From the NCBI GenBank assembly GCA_050485685.1, contig JBJHBW010000006.1:60720-124719 (forward strand): a stretch of 64,000 bases of DNA, read 5' to 3'. This DNA comes from JBJHBP01 sp050485685 (GTDB lineage: Bacteria; Pseudomonadota; Gammaproteobacteria; Steroidobacterales; Rariloculaceae). Both the position numbers and the translations under genes were made by a program. This document shows, piece by piece, positions 43,037-52,035 of the stretch. The notes under the pieces were generated by a model. That model ran no database searches, was not told where the DNA came from, and saw nothing but the letters and a program-made list of their open reading frames with translations. Each line of letters starts with the position of its first letter. Position 1 is the first letter of the stretch.

Positions 43037-44330
43037 GTTCTGTCACCATTCCGGACAGCAGCACATGGACGGCATCCGTGTCATCGACTGCATAGTCGGC
43101 CGCGGTGGCGCGAGTCTCGCCATGGCGCACGGCGATGCCGAGTCCCCGGCCTGCAAGGGTACGGAAAGCGTCCTCATCGGTAAGGTCGTCGCCAATGTAG
43201 ATTGGCAATGCGCCGCTGCCCGATGCGTGCAGCTGCGACAGGATCCAGGCCACGGCTTCTCCCTTGTTCCACTCAATGGCCGGCCGTACCTCCATGACCA
43301 TCTTGCCGTGCCCGATGTGCAGTGTCGGATACCCCTGGATAACTTCGTCAACCCGCTCCTGCAGACGCATCGCCTGTGCCTGAGCCATGTTCCGGTAGTG
43401 CACCGCAATGGTCATGCGCTTTCGTTCCAGCAGATGGCCGGGGAAGTCGGGCAGCAGGCGGTTCAGGTCCTGTTCCGCGGCGTCGAGGTCGGCAGCGAAC
43501 TCTGCGCCTGTGAGGTGTGTGATATCCGATCCGACCGGCCCTGCGATCTCAAAGCCGTGACTGCCCGCGTACCACAGATGATCGAGATCGACCATCCTGC
43601 GCAACAGGTCAAGATCGCGGCCACTGACTATGGTGACGGTCGTCAGTCTGCCGAGTTCAGCAAGCGTGTCGCGCGCGCGCTGCGGCAGGAACGCTTTGGC
43701 CGGATCATCGATGATCGGAGTCAGCGTGCCGTCATAATCGAGAAACAGCAGCGGGTGTGATGCGGCCAGGGCTGCTGGCAGATCGAGCCCTGCTTCGCCA
43801 ACGCCAGGCAGTGAATCCAGGGTCTTGATGTGCAGCCCAAGCTCTGACGTCCACGTCAGTTCTGCTGTGTCCCGCACGGCGAGTATGCCGCCGGTGGCGG
43901 CATGCCGTGACTGACTGCGGGAGATCTCCGTTCCAAAGGGACCTGCCAGTACCACCATGCCGACTCCGGCGAGGCTGGCGGCTTCGGCTGCTTCAGAATT
44001 ATCGGTGATCACGGCACTGTCGCCGACGGCAAACCCGGACTTTCCGATCTCTTCGGTCAGCGTGCTGCGGTCAGTTCCGGTCCAGTCGGCTGGAGGGGGG
44101 GTAACGAGCGTCGCGATATCGCTTCGGCGCAGTATGCGCAGCAGCGCCTGTGTGCCGGGCTGTGACATCAGGTCTTTCGAGCTGCTGTCCTGTCGAGCGG
44201 ACAGGCTCGCTGAAGCCGCACCTGACGCGAAGAACACCGCGCGTAGCCGAGGCCTGCCGCTGTCATTCTGACCGGACGCCTCGCGGTTGTGGCGCAGGAC
44301 TTTTTTGTCACTTTTCGCGACGGACTTCAT
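43008..44330 (-). CDS. otsB: Trehalose-6-phosphate phosphatase with degenerate N-terminal extension
   Basis: 440 residues. The C-terminal 245 are a complete HAD-type trehalose phosphatase: motif I LFLDYDGTLTPI (Asp198, Asp200), motif II VSGRDL, GSHGFEI, and motif IV YIGDDLTDEDAF. The first 185 residues resemble the C-terminal part of a beta-phosphoglucomutase-like HAD protein (GDSAVITDNSEAAEAASLAGVGMVVL), without a catalytic motif I. AGGGA lies 9 nt before ATG 44330; ATG 44168 is an alternative. No otsA is in the window. Confidence 0.87.
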   Translation of the reverse strand: MKSVAKSDKKVLRHNREASGQNDSGRPRLRAVFFASGAASASLSARQDSSSKDLMSQPGTQALLRILRRSDIATLVTPPPADWTGTDRSTLTEEIGKSGFAVGDSAVITDNSEAAEAASLAGVGMVVLAGPFGTEISRSQSRHAATGGILAVRDTAELTWTSELGLHIKTLDSLPGVGEAGLDLPAALAASHPLLFLDYDGTLTPIIDDPAKAFLPQRARDTLAELGRLTTVTIVSGRDLDLLRRMVDLDHLWYAGSHGFEIAGPVGSDITHLTGAEFAADLDAAEQDLNRLLPDFPGHLLERKRMTIAVHYRNMAQAQAMRLQERVDEVIQGYPTLHIGHGKMVMEVRPAIEWNKGEAVAWILSQLHASGSGALPIYIGDDLTDEDAFRTLAGRGLGIAVRHGETRATAADYAVDDTDAVHVLLSGMVTELRANERERR

Positions 44331-44414
44331 ACGTCAGGATCCCTGTGATCATGCATGGTGCATGATACGGAAGGAATTAATACACTGCCGCCGCCGGTCC
44401 CATGGGACTGGCGA

Positions 44415-44438
44415 CAGCCAGCCAGCCAGCCAGCCAGC
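44415..44438 (+). repeat. Tetranucleotide microsatellite (CAGC)6
   Basis: Six perfect CAGC units, continued by two imperfect GAGC-like units, lie 58 nt before the chosen start of the sensor kinase. If the kinase instead starts at ATG 44362, the tract is coding and each gain or loss of one unit would shift the frame. Confidence 0.85.
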
Positions 44439-44496
44439 GAGCGAGGACGCAGGTCCGGCTGTCGATGGGGCAACCGGCACAAGGAGCCGGACGGTC

Positions 44497-46716
44497 ATGC
44501 CAACAGGCGAAGACGCTGACCCGCGATCGAACGCGACCTCTGGCGGCCGCGGGATATCACATTACTACATACTGGTGCTGCTGGGGATTCTGCCCCTGCT
44601 TGCGCTGGCGGCGTTCTCCTACGTCATTTCCTCGCGCGCGGTGGACCGGTTGTTCCATGCCGGAAACGATACTGCCGCGCTGATTACCGCTGAAATGATA
44701 GAGGGCGAAGCCAACCACTGGGTGGCTACGATCCGCAGCCACGCGCAGTTTCCGACCCTGGTGGCAAGCGTCGCGACCGGTGACGTGGATGAAGTCCGTC
44801 GTCGCCTGGCCGTGCTGGTGACCACGCACCCGCGTCTGGATCGCGCCTTCGTGACCGATCCGCAGGGAATGCTGTGGACCGATTTTCCGGTGGCGACCGA
44901 GTCGATAGGCCGCAATTTCGATGATCGTGACTGGTACCGGGGCGTGACCGAGCGTAACGGCGCCTATGTTTCCGAAGTTTATCGTCGTGCCGCCGAACCG
45001 CGATTGCTGGTAGTCGCTGTAGCGGTTCCGGTGCGTGACCTGCAAAGCGGTACTACGGTCGGGTTTCTGGTGACCCAGATCCGCCTTGGTCACCTCGCGG
45101 AGACGCTGCGCGGCATCGAGGTCGGCGACGGCGGGCATGTGATGCTGCTCGATCACACCGGCGCCCTCGTGGCCCATCCCGTGGTTGATGTGGACAACGT
45201 TGAGTACCGGCAGTATCGAGACATCGTTGGCGACCGAAGCGGAGCGTTGCGTGGCATGCCTGAGCGCATGGACTACATCGACCCGTTCAGCAACCGACCC
45301 ATGCTCGCGTCCATGGTCCCGGTCGATGTGCACGGTCACACCTGGTCTGTCGTGGCCTATCAGCCCCTTGATCGCGCGCTCGCTGCGAGCAATGCACTGG
45401 CCTGGCAGCTTGGCGGGGCGGGCGTGCTCACGACGTTGCTGATCGGAGGGCTCATTCTTGCATTAAGCCGCGAGAACTCACGACGCAGACGCCTGGAACG
45501 GATACTGGTGGCAACGAATACCGATCTCGAACGACGTGTCGAAGAGCGCACCCGTGATCTGCGGCAGAAGGAAGACGAGCTGCTGCAGTCGCAGAAGATG
45601 GAAGCGATTGGTCGCCTTGCCGGTGGCGTCGCGCACGACTTCAACAATCTGCTGACCGTGATTCTTGGCTCCACCGAGATGCTGCTGGAGCGCCTGCCCG
45701 CCGACTCCCGTGATCGCCGCGAAGTGCGTGCGACTCATGAAGCTGCCGAAAGGGCGGCGGCGCTGACGCGCCAGTTGCTGGCGTTCAGTCGCAAGCAGGT
45801 GATGCGGCCGTCTTTGCTGGATGTCAACGAGGTGATCGGGCGCATGCGATCCATACTCGATCGTGTGCTGCGTGCCGATATCGACGTGGTATGGAAACTT
45901 GCGCCGGACCTGAAGCCCGTGATGTTCGATCCGGGCCAGCTCGAGCAGGTGCTGATGAACCTCGTCGTCAATGCACGTGATGCCATGCCGAGCGGCGGCA
46001 AGCTGACAATACAGACCGAGAACGTAATCCTGGACGAGACCGATTCGGCGGATCATGCCGATGTCGTTACCGGGCCTTACGTGAAACTTGCCGTGTCAGA
46101 TACCGGCACGGGCATGGACGCGCCCACCCGTGAGCGAATCTTCGAGCCGTTCTTCACAACCAAGCGTGCGGGCGAGGGCACCGGCCTTGGGCTGTCGACC
46201 GTGTACGGTATCGTGCATCAGGGTGGCGGTTATATCTGGGTATACAGTGAACCGGGGCACGGCACTACATTCAAGGTATGCCTGCCATGTGCCGACCGGC
46301 AGATGCCCGAGCTCGATGTGTCCGAGCCCGCAGTGGAAGCGCAGGTCACAGGGTGCATTCTGGTGGTCGAGGATGAAGCCGATGTTCGCGAGCTCGTGGT
46401 CAGGGTGCTCAACGATGCGGGCTTTCGTGTGCTGACCGCTGCGAATGCGGATGAAGCCCGTCAGCTGTTCCATGCACACCGCGATGACGTGAACCTGCTA
46501 TTGAGCGACGTTGTGCTGCCGCTGGTCAGTGGTCCTGAGCTGGCGGCCGAACTTCGCCGCGATCGTCCGCAGCTGAAGGTGCTTTACATGTCCGGATACA
46601 CAGACGATGCGATTATCCATCAGGGCGTTCTGGAGGAAGGCGTGGCCTTCATGGAGAAACCGTTGCGACCGCGCGAGGTGCTGAAGCAGGTGCGTGACCT
46701 GCTGGCCGGCGACTGA
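44497..46716 (+). CDS. Hybrid sensor histidine kinase with dCache-type sensor and receiver
   Basis: 739 residues. Membrane segment at about 23-46, a periplasmic dCache-like sensor (about 50-290, with DRDWYRGVTERNGAYVSEVY and LLDHTGALVAHP), and a second membrane segment at about 301-325. A coiled coil leads into a HisKA domain with phosphoacceptor His380 in GGVAHDFNNLL. HATPase follows (N-box NLVVNARDAM, G boxes DTGTGM and GTGLGLSTVYG). The C-terminal receiver has Asp671 (LLLSDVVLPL). The usual role is phosphotransfer to an HPt or a response regulator; neither is encoded nearby. AAGGAG at 44481-44486 supports ATG 44497. Confidence 0.9.
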   Translation: MPTGEDADPRSNATSGGRGISHYYILVLLGILPLLALAAFSYVISSRAVDRLFHAGNDTAALITAEMIEGEANHWVATIRSHAQFPTLVASVATGDVDEVRRRLAVLVTTHPRLDRAFVTDPQGMLWTDFPVATESIGRNFDDRDWYRGVTERNGAYVSEVYRRAAEPRLLVVAVAVPVRDLQSGTTVGFLVTQIRLGHLAETLRGIEVGDGGHVMLLDHTGALVAHPVVDVDNVEYRQYRDIVGDRSGALRGMPERMDYIDPFSNRPMLASMVPVDVHGHTWSVVAYQPLDRALAASNALAWQLGGAGVLTTLLIGGLILALSRENSRRRRLERILVATNTDLERRVEERTRDLRQKEDELLQSQKMEAIGRLAGGVAHDFNNLLTVILGSTEMLLERLPADSRDRREVRATHEAAERAAALTRQLLAFSRKQVMRPSLLDVNEVIGRMRSILDRVLRADIDVVWKLAPDLKPVMFDPGQLEQVLMNLVVNARDAMPSGGKLTIQTENVILDETDSADHADVVTGPYVKLAVSDTGTGMDAPTRERIFEPFFTTKRAGEGTGLGLSTVYGIVHQGGGYIWVYSEPGHGTTFKVCLPCADRQMPELDVSEPAVEAQVTGCILVVEDEADVRELVVRVLNDAGFRVLTAANADEARQLFHAHRDDVNLLLSDVVLPLVSGPELAAELRRDRPQLKVLYMSGYTDDAIIHQGVLEEGVAFMEKPLRPREVLKQVRDLLAGD

Positions 46717-46741
46717 CGAGAACTCTTCGCCAGGAGAGATC

Positions 46742-46780
46742 CCGGCGCGACCACAGCGGTTGCCCTTGCGGTCGCGCCGG
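46742..46780. terminator. Bidirectional hairpin between sensor kinase and sugar dehydrogenase genes
   Basis: A perfect 11-bp G/C-rich stem CCGGCGCGACC/GGTCGCGCCGG with a 17-nt loop in the gap of two convergent genes. There is no T-run on either side. Confidence 0.55.
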
Positions 46781-46797
46781 AAGAGGGCTGTCTCCGA

Positions 46798-48027
46798 CTA
46801 TCGCTCCACGCGCAGCATGGCGCCGGCCGCTTCGTCGGTCAGCAGATAAATGTAGCCGTCCGGTCCCAGGCGCACATCACGCAGTCGCTGGCCTAGTTCG
46901 GCGAACATGCGTTCCTGATGCACAGGCCTGCCGCTGTCATCGAACTCCACTCGCAGCAATACGCGTGCCTTGGTCGCCATCAGCATGTTGCCTTCCCATT
47001 CCGGGAAACGGTCGCCGTAGTAGAACAGCAGGTTTCCCGGGTTGATGGCCGGCGTCCACTGCAGTACCGCATCCTCCATGCCGGGCACGGAATCGGTTCC
47101 CAGTGCCTGCGGCGTGCCGTCGTAGTGCTCGCCCGGTGTGACCAGAATCCAGCCGTAGTTGGCGCCTGCCTGCAGGCGGTTGAGTTCGTCGCCGCCACGT
47201 GGACCGAACTCCGTGGTCCAGATGTCCCCGGTTCGCGGGTGAATCGTCATGCCGGTCTGGTTGCGGTGGCCCAGCGTGTACAGATCGGGCAGGTGCCCGT
47301 CTTCGTCCACGAACGGATTGTCGGCCGGGATCCTGCCGTCGTCGTGCAGGCGCACGACTTTGCCAAGATGGGAGGTCATATCCTGGGCGCGTTCGCCCCA
47401 GTTGCGATCGCCTATGGTGATGTAAAGGTAGCCATCGTAGTCAAACACGATTCGTGAGCCGAAGCTGCCATCGGCAGGGCCCTGTCCGCAGCAGCGCTCG
47501 ACACTGGTCGCGACCTCGGTGCCGTACCACTGGTTGGCAACGAACACGTCCTCGACATCGCGCAACTCATAGCCGCCGTCCCATCGTGCCCGCGCAACGG
47601 CAGTGGCCGACAGTGTGCTGCCTTCAGTCTCGGGTTTTGAATATGAGAAATAGATCAGCCGGTTGTTCTCGAAATCCGGATGCAGCGCGAGGTCCAGCAG
47701 TCCGCCAATGACCGCGGCGCGTATTGCCGGCAGCCCCTCGATCGGCTGCGGGTCCAGCACGCCGTCGCGGATGATGCGCAGGCGTCCGGGCCTTTCCGTC
47801 ACCAGCATGTTGCCGTCGGGAAGAAAAACCAGAGCCCACGGGTTCTGAAGATCGCGTGCAACCACCGTGACACGCGCTTCCAGCAGCTCGGTCTGCAGTT
47901 CCCAGGGACCTTCGCCCAGTCCGGGTCTCTGTTGTGGCGGCTGTGACCATGCGATCTGGCTGCTGGCGAGCAGCCATCCTGCGGTCAGTGCCGCGGGTAA
48001 CAGGAAATTGGTGACTACGGACTTCAT
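46798..48027 (-). CDS. PQQ-dependent aldose sugar dehydrogenase-like protein, exported
   Basis: 409 residues with a signal peptide (cleaved near AWS-QPP). It is a six-bladed beta-propeller of the glucose/sorbosone dehydrogenase family (PF07995): LQNPWALVFLPDGNMLVTERPGRLRII, GLLDLALHPDF, YLYITIGDRNWG, TLGHRNQTG, TEFGPRGGDELN. The family usually binds PQQ and oxidises sugars in the periplasm (E. coli YliI/Asd). A CC pair (ERCCGQ) in the middle is uncommon. No PQQ synthesis genes lie in the window. Confidence 0.88.
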   Translation of the reverse strand: MKSVVTNFLLPAALTAGWLLASSQIAWSQPPQQRPGLGEGPWELQTELLEARVTVVARDLQNPWALVFLPDGNMLVTERPGRLRIIRDGVLDPQPIEGLPAIRAAVIGGLLDLALHPDFENNRLIYFSYSKPETEGSTLSATAVARARWDGGYELRDVEDVFVANQWYGTEVATSVERCCGQGPADGSFGSRIVFDYDGYLYITIGDRNWGERAQDMTSHLGKVVRLHDDGRIPADNPFVDEDGHLPDLYTLGHRNQTGMTIHPRTGDIWTTEFGPRGGDELNRLQAGANYGWILVTPGEHYDGTPQALGTDSVPGMEDAVLQWTPAINPGNLLFYYGDRFPEWEGNMLMATKARVLLRVEFDDSGRPVHQERMFAELGQRLRDVRLGPDGYIYLLTDEAAGAMLRVER

Positions 48028-48044
48028 GGGCCGATACTCCTGGG

Positions 48045-48458
48045 TTACGGAATCTGGATGCCGCCACGGCCGCCGGCGCCCGGAAGGCCGCCGCCGGGCA
48101 TGCCACCGGGAGCACTGCCGCTGCCGGGGACGATCAGCGAGGACGCCGCCTCGCGGCGCATTTCCTCGAGTTTCTGCATGGTGTTCTCAAGTGCCTGCTG
48201 GGCGCGCTCGCCGAACTGATGCACGGCGTCCTCGAGGTTATCCGCGTGGATCTCGAAGCTCAGCGGCAGGGCACCCGCCGGCGTCAGGACCTGTGTCTGC
48301 CCGATAAATAACGTTGAACGTGACGGGTCGTCGGCACCAGCCGGTGTGACGGGCGTCAGTCTCTGCAACGTGCCTACGCGGCGATCGGTGAAACTTTCCT
48401 CGCGAAACAGATTCGCCGCATTCATCGTGATGTTTTCATCGCCTGCTTGTTCTGCCAT
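48045..48458 (-). CDS. Hypothetical protein with Gly-rich C-terminus
   Basis: 137 residues, no signal peptide. The central part (NLFREESFTDRRVGTLQRLTPV, then TLFIGQTQVLTPAGALPLSFEIHADNLEDAVHQFGERAQQALENTMQKLEEMRRE) ends in an amphipathic helix. A flexible tail of Gly, Pro, Ala and Ser ends GGIQIP. I do not recognise the family. I chose ATG 48458 over ATG 48503. It lies 17 nt upstream of the sugar dehydrogenase gene on the same strand, so the two may be co-transcribed. Confidence 0.7.
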   Translation of the reverse strand: MAEQAGDENITMNAANLFREESFTDRRVGTLQRLTPVTPAGADDPSRSTLFIGQTQVLTPAGALPLSFEIHADNLEDAVHQFGERAQQALENTMQKLEEMRREAASSLIVPGSGSAPGGMPGGGLPGAGGRGGIQIP

Positions 48459-48558
48459 GCCAAATGGTCCTGTCTGATTTTCGCGTGTGTGAATTCGTTT
48501 CACCGGCAGCGTGTGCCGGTTGCATTGTTGCTATGACTTCGACTTCCCGGCGCTGCGA

Positions 48559-49731
48559 TCAATTGTCCCTGACCAGAACGTGGGTGACCACTGTCGCGCC
48601 GGTGCCGCCGATATTCTGCACCAGTACGACTTCGGGGTCTTTCACCTGGTTGGGGCCTGCCTGGCCGGCCAGTTGCTGATAGGCGTCAACGAACTGGTAG
48701 ACGCCCGTAGCGCCAACCGGATGTCCGCGTGCCTTCAGGCCGCCAAGGGTTGACAGGGGGAGGTCGCCTTCGAGAGCGATGCGACCTTCCGTCCCGTAGC
48801 GGGTGCCGGTGCCGGGCGTGGCGAAACCCGCCGATTCCAGGGTCAGCACGGACATGATGGTGTAGGCATCATGCAACTCGAACAGATCGACATCGCGATG
48901 ACCGATGCCCGCCTGAGCGAAGGCCTTGCCGGTGGAGGTTTCCACCGCATCCAGCTTCAGCTGGCTGCCGCGCCGCGACAGGGCCACCGGCGCTGTCGCA
49001 GCTGCCGATGCTGTAATGCGTATATGCGCGCCGGTGCCGGCGGCCAGCTTTCGGGCGGTGTCCCCTGCAGCGAGCACGATCGCAGCGGCGCCATTGCAGA
49101 GCGGGGAAACGTCGTACAGTCGTACCGGATCGATGACCACCCGCGAATCCATATAGGTATCCAGATCGATCTCGCGGTGAAACAGCGCGTTCGGATTCGT
49201 CATTGCGTTGTGGTGTGACGTGATCGCGAACGGAGCGAATGCTTCATGCGGAACGCGCCAGTGCTCCATATACGCGCGCATCAGGCGGGCATTCAGCGAC
49301 AGGAAGGATTCCCCGGCGCTGCCTTCAAGGTCCCAGTCGGCGGCCGTCGCGAGCGCCCGGGTTACGGTCGGACGATCGACATGGGTCATCTGTTCAAGGC
49401 CGCAGACCAGAACGAGGTCATGCTGGCCGCCGGCGACCATCTGGAAGGCGAGGCGGGCCGCAGCGCCACCGGAAGCACATGCCGCTTCGACGGTGACGGC
49501 TTCAAGACCGGCGAGACCGGCATAGTCGGCGACCAGTCCGCCGAGCTGCTGCTGGCGCTCAAGCATGCCGGACATCATGTTCCCGACAAACATTGCGCCG
49601 AGTTGCTCGGGCGCGATCCGCGCATCGGCGATGGCCTGCTGTACCGCCTGCACGGCGAGATCGCGGCCCCGGGAGGCCGGATCCTTGTTCACTGGGGTCT
49701 GGCCGACGCCCACGATGTAGACGTCTCTCAC
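48559..49731 (-). CDS. Thiolase-family protein (acetyl-CoA acetyltransferase/SCP-x type)
   Basis: 390 residues. Nucleophile region VEAACASGG (Cys), ELHDAYT (His), and GGLKARGHPVGATGVYQ (His-Gly loop). The lower similarity to the classical NEAFA/CGGG patterns places it in the SCP-x-like thiolases, which often work with a DUF35 OB-fold partner; none is encoded here. GGAGG lies 4-5 nt before GTG 49731, so I prefer it to the ATG at 49746. Function in fatty-acid or sterol side-chain breakdown is possible. Confidence 0.85.
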   Translation of the reverse strand: MRDVYIVGVGQTPVNKDPASRGRDLAVQAVQQAIADARIAPEQLGAMFVGNMMSGMLERQQQLGGLVADYAGLAGLEAVTVEAACASGGAAARLAFQMVAGGQHDLVLVCGLEQMTHVDRPTVTRALATAADWDLEGSAGESFLSLNARLMRAYMEHWRVPHEAFAPFAITSHHNAMTNPNALFHREIDLDTYMDSRVVIDPVRLYDVSPLCNGAAAIVLAAGDTARKLAAGTGAHIRITASAAATAPVALSRRGSQLKLDAVETSTGKAFAQAGIGHRDVDLFELHDAYTIMSVLTLESAGFATPGTGTRYGTEGRIALEGDLPLSTLGGLKARGHPVGATGVYQFVDAYQQLAGQAGPNQVKDPEVVLVQNIGGTGATVVTHVLVRDN

Positions 49732-49807
49732 GGCACCTCCAGGCACTGCCGTCCAAGGCTACAAGGAATCAGGATCATGACAAACGTGGTTGGCCATTAC
49801 CATACAC

Positions 49808-49849
49808 GGGGAGCATGCGAGACCCTGGATCAAGGTCCGCATGCTCCCC
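49808..49849. repeat. Long inverted repeat in intergenic region
   Basis: GGGGAGCATGCG (49808-49819) and CGCATGCTCCCC (49838-49849) are exact complements. An inner GACC/GGTC pair lengthens the stem after one bulged A. It lies between the thiolase and YceI genes, both on the minus strand. No T-run follows in either direction. Confidence 0.7.
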
Positions 49850-49949
49850 GCACGGTGGTCGTGGATGCAGGAATCCGCCCTGTTGCAGCCTGTCAGCTGC
49901 AGTAATTCACGGACCGCTGCACGTGACGATCGTGGCGTCGCGCCCGGGA

Positions 49950-50522
49950 TCAGTTGGCCTGGGCGGCCTCGATCTCCAGACGGAACGAGACATCAGCGCC
50001 GATTGCCGGGGCGCCGAAATTCATGCCCCATTCACGACGGTCCAGGGTTCCATGTGCCGTGAATCCGGCATTGGGCTGTCCGGCGCGATTCTGGCCGGTC
50101 TGGTTCACGGTGACATCGAAGCTGACCGGGTTGGTCTCACCGATCATGCTCAGATTGCCATGAACCGTGTAGCGGTTGTCGCCGGCACGTTCGACGCGTG
50201 TGCTGGTGAACCGCATCTCCGGATACTGTTCGACATTGAAGAAATCCGGGTTACGCAGGTGCGCATTCAGCCCATCGTGGAACATGTCGATCGTGGCCGG
50301 ATTGATCGTGATGTCCAGCGAGCTGTTGGTCGGGTTTTCTGCGTCAAAGCGGAATGAGCCGCCGAACTCGGCAAATCGACCCAGCATGGTGGACAGACCC
50401 AGGTGGTCTATGTCGAAGAAGATCCGCGAATGGGACATGTCGAATTCATAGTCCTGCGGCGCGGAATGGGCAGTCGTGGAAAGTCCCAGCGCGAGCAGGC
50501 CTAGGGCGATGATACGATGCAT
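49950..50522 (-). CDS. YceI family periplasmic protein
   Basis: 190 residues with signal peptide (cleaved near AHS-APQ). It is a lipocalin-like beta-barrel of PF04264: YEFDMSHSRIFFDIDHLGLSTMLGRFAEFGGSFRFDAENP, SSLDITINPATIDM, FNVEQYPEMRFTST and ERREWGMNF-like closing strands. YceI proteins bind long isoprenoids (polyprenyl pyrophosphate or quinone-like). Induction by alkaline pH or organic solvent is known for some members. Confidence 0.92.
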   Translation of the reverse strand: MHRIIALGLLALGLSTTAHSAPQDYEFDMSHSRIFFDIDHLGLSTMLGRFAEFGGSFRFDAENPTNSSLDITINPATIDMFHDGLNAHLRNPDFFNVEQYPEMRFTSTRVERAGDNRYTVHGNLSMIGETNPVSFDVTVNQTGQNRAGQPNAGFTAHGTLDRREWGMNFGAPAIGADVSFRLEIEAAQAN

Positions 50523-50681
50523 CGATGTTTCTCCCTGTATTGATTTTCGGGTGTTCTGGTGCTGCTGCCGATAAGACCCGACAACGTGACGCCAGTTCCG
50601 GATAGTACCTGATCTTAACCAATCATGGTCCCGTCTGCGTTACCCTCGCGGCGTTATAGCGAAGAGTTATCAGTATCGGAC

Positions 50682-51968
50682 ATGAGCTTTACCACCCGAA
50701 TCGTGCTGGCTATGGCCGTGGGTATCGCCACGGGCCTGGTGTTCAACCTGTGGGGAACTGCCGTACCCGCGGTCACCGGATTTTTCGTGGACGGCCTGTT
50801 TCATGTCGTCGGCCGGATCTTCATTGCGCTGCTGCAGATGATGGTTGTGCCGCTGGTGCTGGTCTCTCTGGTGTGCGGGGTGACCACCCTGGGCGATGTG
50901 AGGGCTTTCGGTCGCGTCGGCGCAAAGACGCTGGGGCTGTATCTGATGACCACGGCGATCGCAATCATGCTGGCACTGACGCTGGCGAGCCTGATTGCAC
51001 CAGGCCGGGGATTCGTGCTCGCAGGCGATGTGGCGTTCGAGGCCGCAACGCCGCCGGGACTCACCGATGTGCTGATCAACATGGTGCCGGTCAATCCCGT
51101 GCGTGCGATGGCCGAGGGCCAGATGCTGCAGATCATCGTGTTCGCATTGATCCTCGGTTTCTCCATCTCTCTGGCGGGAGAAGCCGGCCGCACCGTGGCG
51201 AAAGGGTTCTCCAGTGCGAATGACGTGATCATGCGCATGGTGCTGCTCATCATCCGCACGGCGCCGATCGGCGTTTTCGCGCTGATTGCCGGCACGTTCG
51301 CGAGCGAAGGACTGGAACTGATCTGGCCGCTGGCCGGATATTTCTTCACTGTCGCGATGGTGCTGCTGATTCACCTCATGCTCACCTACACGACGCTGCT
51401 GCGACTTGCCGGGCTCAGTCCGCGCATCTTCCTCGCCAAGATGCGCACGGCAATGACGTTTGCGTTCAGCACGTCCTCCAGCGGTGCCACGATCCCGGTC
51501 ACGCTGAATACCGTGGAGCGACGCCTCGGCGTCCGCAACTCCGTGGCTTCGTTCACCGTGCCGCTGGGGGCGACGATCAATATGGACGGCACCGCGATCA
51601 TGCAGGGCGTGGCCACGGTGTTCATTGCCAACGTATATGGCGTTAACCTCTCCATCGGTGATTTCCTGGCCGTGATCCTGACCGCTACGCTGGCCTCGGT
51701 AGGCACGGCCGCAGTGCCGGGCGCCGGTCTGATCATGCTGGCGATGGTGCTGGCGCAGGTTGGACTGCCCGTGGAAGGTATCGCGCTGATCATAGGCATA
51801 GACCGCCTGCTGGACATGCTGCGTACCGCCGTTAACGTGACCGGTGACGCGACGGTGACAGCCGTGGTCGCCGGCAGTGAACAGGCGCTGGATCGCAAGG
51901 TCTTCGCCGATCCGGCCGCAGGATCGGAGGACAACCCGGTCACCGAATTCGAGAGATTGAAACGGTGA
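50682..51968 (+). CDS. Dicarboxylate/amino acid:cation symporter (SLC1/DAACS family)
   Basis: 428 residues, about eight membrane helices plus hairpins. The Ser-rich reentrant loop FSTSSSGATIPVTL and the cation/substrate motif NMDGTAIMQGVATVFIA are diagnostic. Substrate-coordinating Asp/Arg-type residues lie in the last helix (IDRLLDMLRTAVNVTGD). Members import C4-dicarboxylates, glutamate or aspartate with Na+ or H+. ATG 50682 follows an AT-rich leader; the upstream frame back to 50625 has no family similarity. It lies 67 nt upstream of proC in the same direction. Confidence 0.92.
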   Translation: MSFTTRIVLAMAVGIATGLVFNLWGTAVPAVTGFFVDGLFHVVGRIFIALLQMMVVPLVLVSLVCGVTTLGDVRAFGRVGAKTLGLYLMTTAIAIMLALTLASLIAPGRGFVLAGDVAFEAATPPGLTDVLINMVPVNPVRAMAEGQMLQIIVFALILGFSISLAGEAGRTVAKGFSSANDVIMRMVLLIIRTAPIGVFALIAGTFASEGLELIWPLAGYFFTVAMVLLIHLMLTYTTLLRLAGLSPRIFLAKMRTAMTFAFSTSSSGATIPVTLNTVERRLGVRNSVASFTVPLGATINMDGTAIMQGVATVFIANVYGVNLSIGDFLAVILTATLASVGTAAVPGAGLIMLAMVLAQVGLPVEGIALIIGIDRLLDMLRTAVNVTGDATVTAVVAGSEQALDRKVFADPAAGSEDNPVTEFERLKR

Positions 51969-52035
51969 GGGGAAACGCACTCGGGCAATGCCCGCTGAAC
52001 GGCATCGCCAGCGCCGGATTCGGGGCGGAAAAGCA

